From: Callaeas wilsoni | Lineage: Eukaryota > Chordata > Aves > Passeriformes > Callaeidae | Assembly: GCA_013398955.1 (NCBI GenBank) | Contig: VWPU01004516.1 | Location: forward strand, 124,001-188,000 | Reading direction: 5' to 3' | Length of the DNA stretch: 64,000 nucleotides | Shown here: in pieces, positions 59,800 through 64,000 of the stretch | Position numbering within the stretch: the first letter of the stretch is position 1 | How the letters are laid out: each line of letters opens with the position of its first letter | Notes under the pieces: model-generated | The model's database searches: none | What the model saw: the letters and a program-made list of their open reading frames with translations, nothing else | What the model was told of the DNA's origin: nothing | Made by a program: the position numbers and the translations under genes

Positions 59800-60240
59800 A
59801 TGATTTAATAGGCCATGGGACCATAATGCTGTCAGTAGGTGTGGTGCTATTAGATCATACTGACGCTAATTGAGAGTTAATACACCCTCTTGCCTAAAAG
59901 AATGTATTGTGGGTAATTTTATCGTGATATTCAATCTAAACTTTCCATCTCATTACTCCCAGCCTTACCTCCTTCAGCCATCCTAAATGATCACTCCGCC
60001 TGTTTCCACCGATGATAAAGATGTGGACAGTTATCATATTCCAACCGCTGCTCCTCTGGATGTAATTAGGCCAAGGTGTAAAGTGAGCTGGGTCACCCAA
60101 GGTCACAGCTTGGCCTAAAAGAAGAGGTCAAAAGGGGGAAGGGGAGCTCTATCAAGGCAGCACTCTTGATGAGCTCGGCTGAACAAAAGCGAGCCCAGCA
60201 TCTGTAGCCCAGTTTATTTTTATTTGCTGTGTTCTTTTAG
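59800..60240. promoter_or_regulatory. Candidate conserved regulatory block
   Basis: Repeat-free sequence with homeodomain words (GCTAATTGAG at about 59865, GGTAATTTTATCG at about 59912), a T-box-like AGGTGT at about 60074, a DR4 nuclear-receptor element at 60090-60105 and a further AGGTCA half-site at about 60124. Retained CpGs and clustered motifs set it apart from its flanks. Function is inference. Confidence 0.35.
60090..60105 (+). promoter_or_regulatory. DR4-type nuclear receptor element
   Basis: GGGTCA-CCCA-AGGTCA: two direct half-sites spaced by four bases. The second half-site is the consensus and the first has one accepted change. DR4 spacing is preferred by thyroid hormone receptor and LXR heterodimers with RXR. 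Confidence 0.4.
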
Positions 60241-62100
60241 TTAATGTTCCTCTTTTTTTTTCCTGCTTCAGCTGATACCAGGGTGGGTACCTTCAGCACT
60301 GGGGATATCTCTCTGGCTAGGCTTTGCAAGGTTTTGGGAAATGGTGTAAATTGAATTTTTCTGGTGTGATACAAGAGCTGTCAGTGTTATAGTGGTGTTA
60401 CAGGGATAAACTTGTAAAGTTTAAGCCAAGTTTCACTCAGACATACACTCTGAGATTCACACTAAGCACTCAGGTGACCTTCTTAGGTTTCCACCCAGGT
60501 TAGGAAACACAGGCATGCAGGAAGTTAGGCCATCTCTTAGACCTCTACTGAAAGCACCACAATGCCAACACCAAGTAAGTCATTAGATCAAATTTGAGCA
60601 AAAAGGCAGAGCTAGGACTGAGCTCACAGACCCCTAAATTAAGATCTGCACAACTTCAAAGCTCAGTTTTGCTTCTTATACGCAGGTGTTTGTTGGCATC
60701 TGAGATGTTCTGGAGTATTCCACATGATTTCTATGGGCTGATTCAGAAAGACAGAAGGCCTGTGGCATTATTCTTCAGGCCCCTGGAGGTATGCCACACA
60801 CTCTCGGACATATCAAGAACATTAGAAATCCACATAAGTGGGTAACTGAATCAGGATCACTGTTATATTACTTTGAAAACACTAAAAATACAGGGAGAAT
60901 TTTGAGCAAATCCTTTTGTTTGGGACTTTTTAATGAGTGTGGGATGGGATTGTTTTAACCACACTTTTCATTCCATGGGAAGTTCTGAAAAGATATTTTT
61001 CTATAAGGTCAATTTTGAATCAGAAAGAATTTGAGAAAAAGAAAAACTTGAATAATTTATTCTTTCAGGAAGACATTTCTTCTTCAGGACAGAATATGTT
61101 TGTAAAATCCTTTTATCAGCTCTGTTGAGCATAAAGCTACTGATGGGTGTAGGAAACAATGTACTTCGCTCAAGAAAAACAGCCAGAGTTCCAGAGAGAA
61201 AATGTCGGACTAGATTAAGGGATTTTGTTGTGGTTTTATATACCACAGGTGCTCCTGTGAGAGCAAGAGTAAGCTAGAAAGAGGAGGAAACACAAATAAA
61301 GAAATGTTAAATATGGGATGGAAGGAGAAAAGGTGACCCAGAGAGAATATGACGAATTCCAACCAGAGGATGCAGGGCTCATGGGGAACCAGTCTTCAGG
61401 GTGAAGAAAACTGCAAATCTTTGGCTCTGGCACTGTTCTTTTCTTCTTCTCTGCTGCATCCCTGTTTCAGCCTGGCGATACGTTGCTGTGACCAGCAGAG
61501 AGTCACTCCTGAAAGGGGATGAGCTGGTGGTGCAGAGGCACACTGGTTTGTCAATACTCTGGGCAAAATACTTCTGTTTTATGCAGTAGACACTTTCCAT
61601 CCCCACCAAAGGAGCCTGGCATTGTGCATGTGTTGAAAGACGATGCCCAAAGCAGATCAGCCAGGCCCCAGGAGAAGATACAGGCTTAGCAGCATCACAG
61701 ATTGCACAGCCAAAATGTGACAGGCAACCCAGGGCTCTTCTAACCTCACAGGCAACGCAGCAGGGGCAAAACCAGCTTCATCAGGGTTTTCCCCAGATGT
61801 GAATTTAGCACCAGCACATCACTGAACACCCATGGATCAGGGTAACTGTATGTCTGTGCCTGTGCCTGTGCAGCAACAAATCCGCAGCTACTTCAGCTTC
61901 CACAGCTGTGCTCACAAGCAGGATCTCAGAAGCACTGGACACGTCTTTCTGCTCCAAATGTCTTGGCCTTTGATGTTGTAAAGGGATGTGAGGAAGAAGA
62001 GAAAAGGTTGTCACATGCCATGGAAACCACACAACTGATCTGGATGACGAACATCTGTTGAAGAATCTCAGCAAACAGGGTTTCTTTTTTTCACTTCTCA

Positions 62101-62240
62101 CCATAGAATCACAGAATTATTTATATTAGAAGGGACTTTAAAGCTCATTTAGTCCAATTCCACCTGCATGGTCTGGGACATCTTCCACCAGGCCTGTTTG
62201 CTCCAAGCTCTGTCCAACCTGGCCTTGAACAATTCCATTC
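62101..62240 (-). mobile_element. CR1 LINE 3' terminal fragment, minus orientation
   Basis: CCATAGAATCACAGAATTAT, then 'agaagggactttaaagctca', 'tttagtccaattccacctgc' and 'tccaacctggccttgaac'. The last ~140 bases of CR1 read on the minus strand. Confidence 0.94.
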
Positions 62241-63780
62241 ACAATTACAGACAAATCATATAGGATGTGAAATAACCTGCAGGCTGGACTGTCCAATACT
62301 CACCAGATCAGGCAATAATAATGTTCCATCTGCCTTTGTAACCTTAATCCTGCCCTTAAGAGGATAGCTGTCATTCCAGCAGCTTTCATCAAACAAGTAC
62401 ACATTTTCATTGTAAATCCTTTTATAAGATTATTTTTTCCCATGGCTAAAGGTCAGTGTTTATTCTGACAGATACAGCAATTGTGAGAAACAAGGGTACA
62501 AATAACAGATGCACCTAATACCTAATCAGTAAATTAAGGGAGAAAAAACCCAACATTTATTCTTCGATATGTGGGAATGATTCCTTCCACAGTGCAAATC
62601 CACCATGGTCCCTATGGAATCAAAAGAGAAATATTCACAATAAAAACAATAGAAATTACTAGAGGAGACTGATGAAATGGTATAAAGTCCTGAAATTGTG
62701 ATCCATTTGTCACTAACACGGGACAGCCAGGAAAAGACTCCAGGCTTAAAAAAAGGACTTTTTCTTGAGGCATCTGCGCCCATAGGAAATTCCACCCTTC
62801 CTCCCACAGGATCAGGCCACACGGTATCATATGTTTGTCACTTCCAGGATGGATTACTGCAGCTCCTGGCATTTGGTGATGAATGAGAAAACAATGTAGA
62901 GAGTGCAGCTGATGCAAACCACTTCTCCCCACTTCCTGCTGGGGTGAAGAAACCCTGAACACGTAAAACCCATGTACCAGACCTTCCACCCTACTTTTCA
63001 ACACCAGTTTAATATCTTCATCCTTATAAGATCGTGGTGACACTTTGCAAAGTAGTATGTGCTTCCTTCTCATAGACCCCTAAGGCTCCCTCCCAGGCCC
63101 CCAGGTTAAGATCTATGGAAATTATGTGTGAATACACATTTCATTCATTTAATTGCTTTGTTCAATTTGATCAGAAAAGGTTCATCTCTTCAAGACAAAA
63201 TACCTTATTTTCAGGTTCTCTAGTTCCCATAATTATCTAAAATTAGGAAATTATAACAAAAAGAAACACATTGAATCCAACATATTCCCCCTCCCCACGC
63301 TGTCCAGTCTGGAATTTTGGTGGGAAAAAGAGCGAGAAATAAAAAACAACTTAAATAACCTTAGAAAAAAAATGCTTGTTGTTTTGAGACCTTTAGCTCA
63401 AGATGTTAATTGCTCACCAGGCTATAATCTAAATGGAGAACACAAACAGTTCATAAAAAACAGATACCTCAAAGATAAATTCCCAAGTCTTTAACTTTTT
63501 GCAGTTTACTTCCTTATAAAAATCTATATCAGAAAAAAAAAATCGTACTTTTCTTCTTGCTTCCTCTGAGCCATAAAACACCTCTTACAAAGTGTGAAGG
63601 AAAAATCTATTATGAAATAAGAGATCTGCTTACTTCAGTGTGGCTTCAACTTCTCAGCAGCTGACGAAAAACTGAGTCTTGCTCTCTGCACTTGGATTAC
63701 CTCACTTTTGGCTGCTGAATTCCCACTGTCAACCAGCTTAGGGAAGGAGACAACAGGAATTCAGGTTGTCTTTAATCTAA
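62241..63780. other. Unique non-coding stretch
   Basis: No gene recognised. A 153-codon minus-strand frame (62612-63073) lacks any domain that I know. Confidence 0.55.
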
Positions 63781-64000
63781 GGAGGACACTTTTGCACATC
63801 TAGGATGAGCTCACATCTCCTCATACCCGACCTCCCTTTGGATCTGTATCTTGTGTACATTGCCCTGGAGATTGCTGAGCTCCTATGTGGCAAATACCTC
63901 CTCCCTTCCTTTGTAACACCCCATATTCTTGTGAGAGTCATTGCCACAGCTGAGGGCCATGTGTGGTGGCCAAGCATCCTGGCAAAGGAATTGGCAGCAG
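63781..64000 (+). other. Open frame running off the right edge
   Basis: After a TAA at 63778-63780 the plus frame stays open to the window end (73 codons), with the first ATG at 63805 (start MSSHLLIPDLPLDLYLVYIA). There is an AG at 63802-63803 after a weak pyrimidine tract that could serve as acceptor. I recognise no family. A minus-strand frame (63777-63977) is open over the same bases, so this may just be a stop-poor patch. The true extent cannot be seen. Confidence 0.15.

Larger units (their letters stand above)
54954..62100. other. Long unique stretch
   Basis: About 7 kb without CR1. It holds the polypurine tract at 58128-58217 and the candidate regulatory block at 59800-60240. Open frames of 100-107 codons (57336-57638, 58443-58816) show no domain and no splice context. 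Confidence 0.62.

Noticed and set aside
1..64000. CRISPR arrays, bacterial operons, tRNA or rRNA genes
   Set aside because: No regularly spaced repeats with unique spacers, no ribosome-binding-site-led gene strings, and no cloverleaf or rRNA sequence was recognised; CR1 content places the DNA in a bird.

Overview
The window reads as vertebrate nuclear DNA from a bird. It is AT-rich, has no convincing multi-exon gene, and is sprinkled with 5'-truncated CR1-type LINE fragments whose 3' ends carry the bird CR1 tail (variants of ATTCTATGATTCTGTG). CR1 is the only interspersed repeat family I can recognise. Several copies share the wording of younger neoavian subfamilies, so a passerine or other neoavian is my guess; the order is inference. 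No prokaryotic operon, CRISPR array, tRNA, rRNA or intact protein gene is visible.

Layout. 1-4.9 kb: unique AT-rich sequence with one weak exon-like stretch on the minus strand near 0.4 kb. 4.9-6.1 kb: two minus-strand CR1 pieces. 6.1-13.2 kb: unique DNA with short simple repeats, an AT satellite-like patch (10.5-10.6 kb) and a block that looks like a conserved non-coding element (11.3-11.5 kb). 13.2-18.3 kb: four CR1 insertions, including a tail-to-tail fold-back at 18.2 kb. 18.3-24.6 kb: repeat-poor DNA with the best candidate regulatory stretch in the window (19.1-19.9 kb: homeodomain and PBX-like words, a CTCF-like word, a forkhead/E-box pair). 24.6-32.3 kb: the densest CR1 zone (five insertions) and several microsatellites. 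32.3-39 kb: unique, with a long GTTTT microsatellite. 39-42.2 kb: four CR1 pieces, one reaching into the reverse transcriptase ORF2. 42.2-64 kb: mostly unique, with a 70-base assembly gap at 45.7 kb, three more CR1 pieces, a 68-base polypurine run and a candidate element with a DR4 nuclear-receptor motif near 60.1 kb. An open reading frame runs off the right edge.

The simplest interpretation is a gene desert or a very long intron. Any function here would be cis-regulatory, not coding, and the motif calls below are sequence-word matches that need cross-species alignment to test. Almost all open reading frames longer than 60 codons lie in CR1 copies, in simple repeats, or at the length expected by chance in AT-rich DNA. 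I found no evidence for a new coding system and say so plainly; the most useful leads are the candidate regulatory blocks and the way CR1 copies have seeded microsatellites, fold-backs and CTCF-like words.
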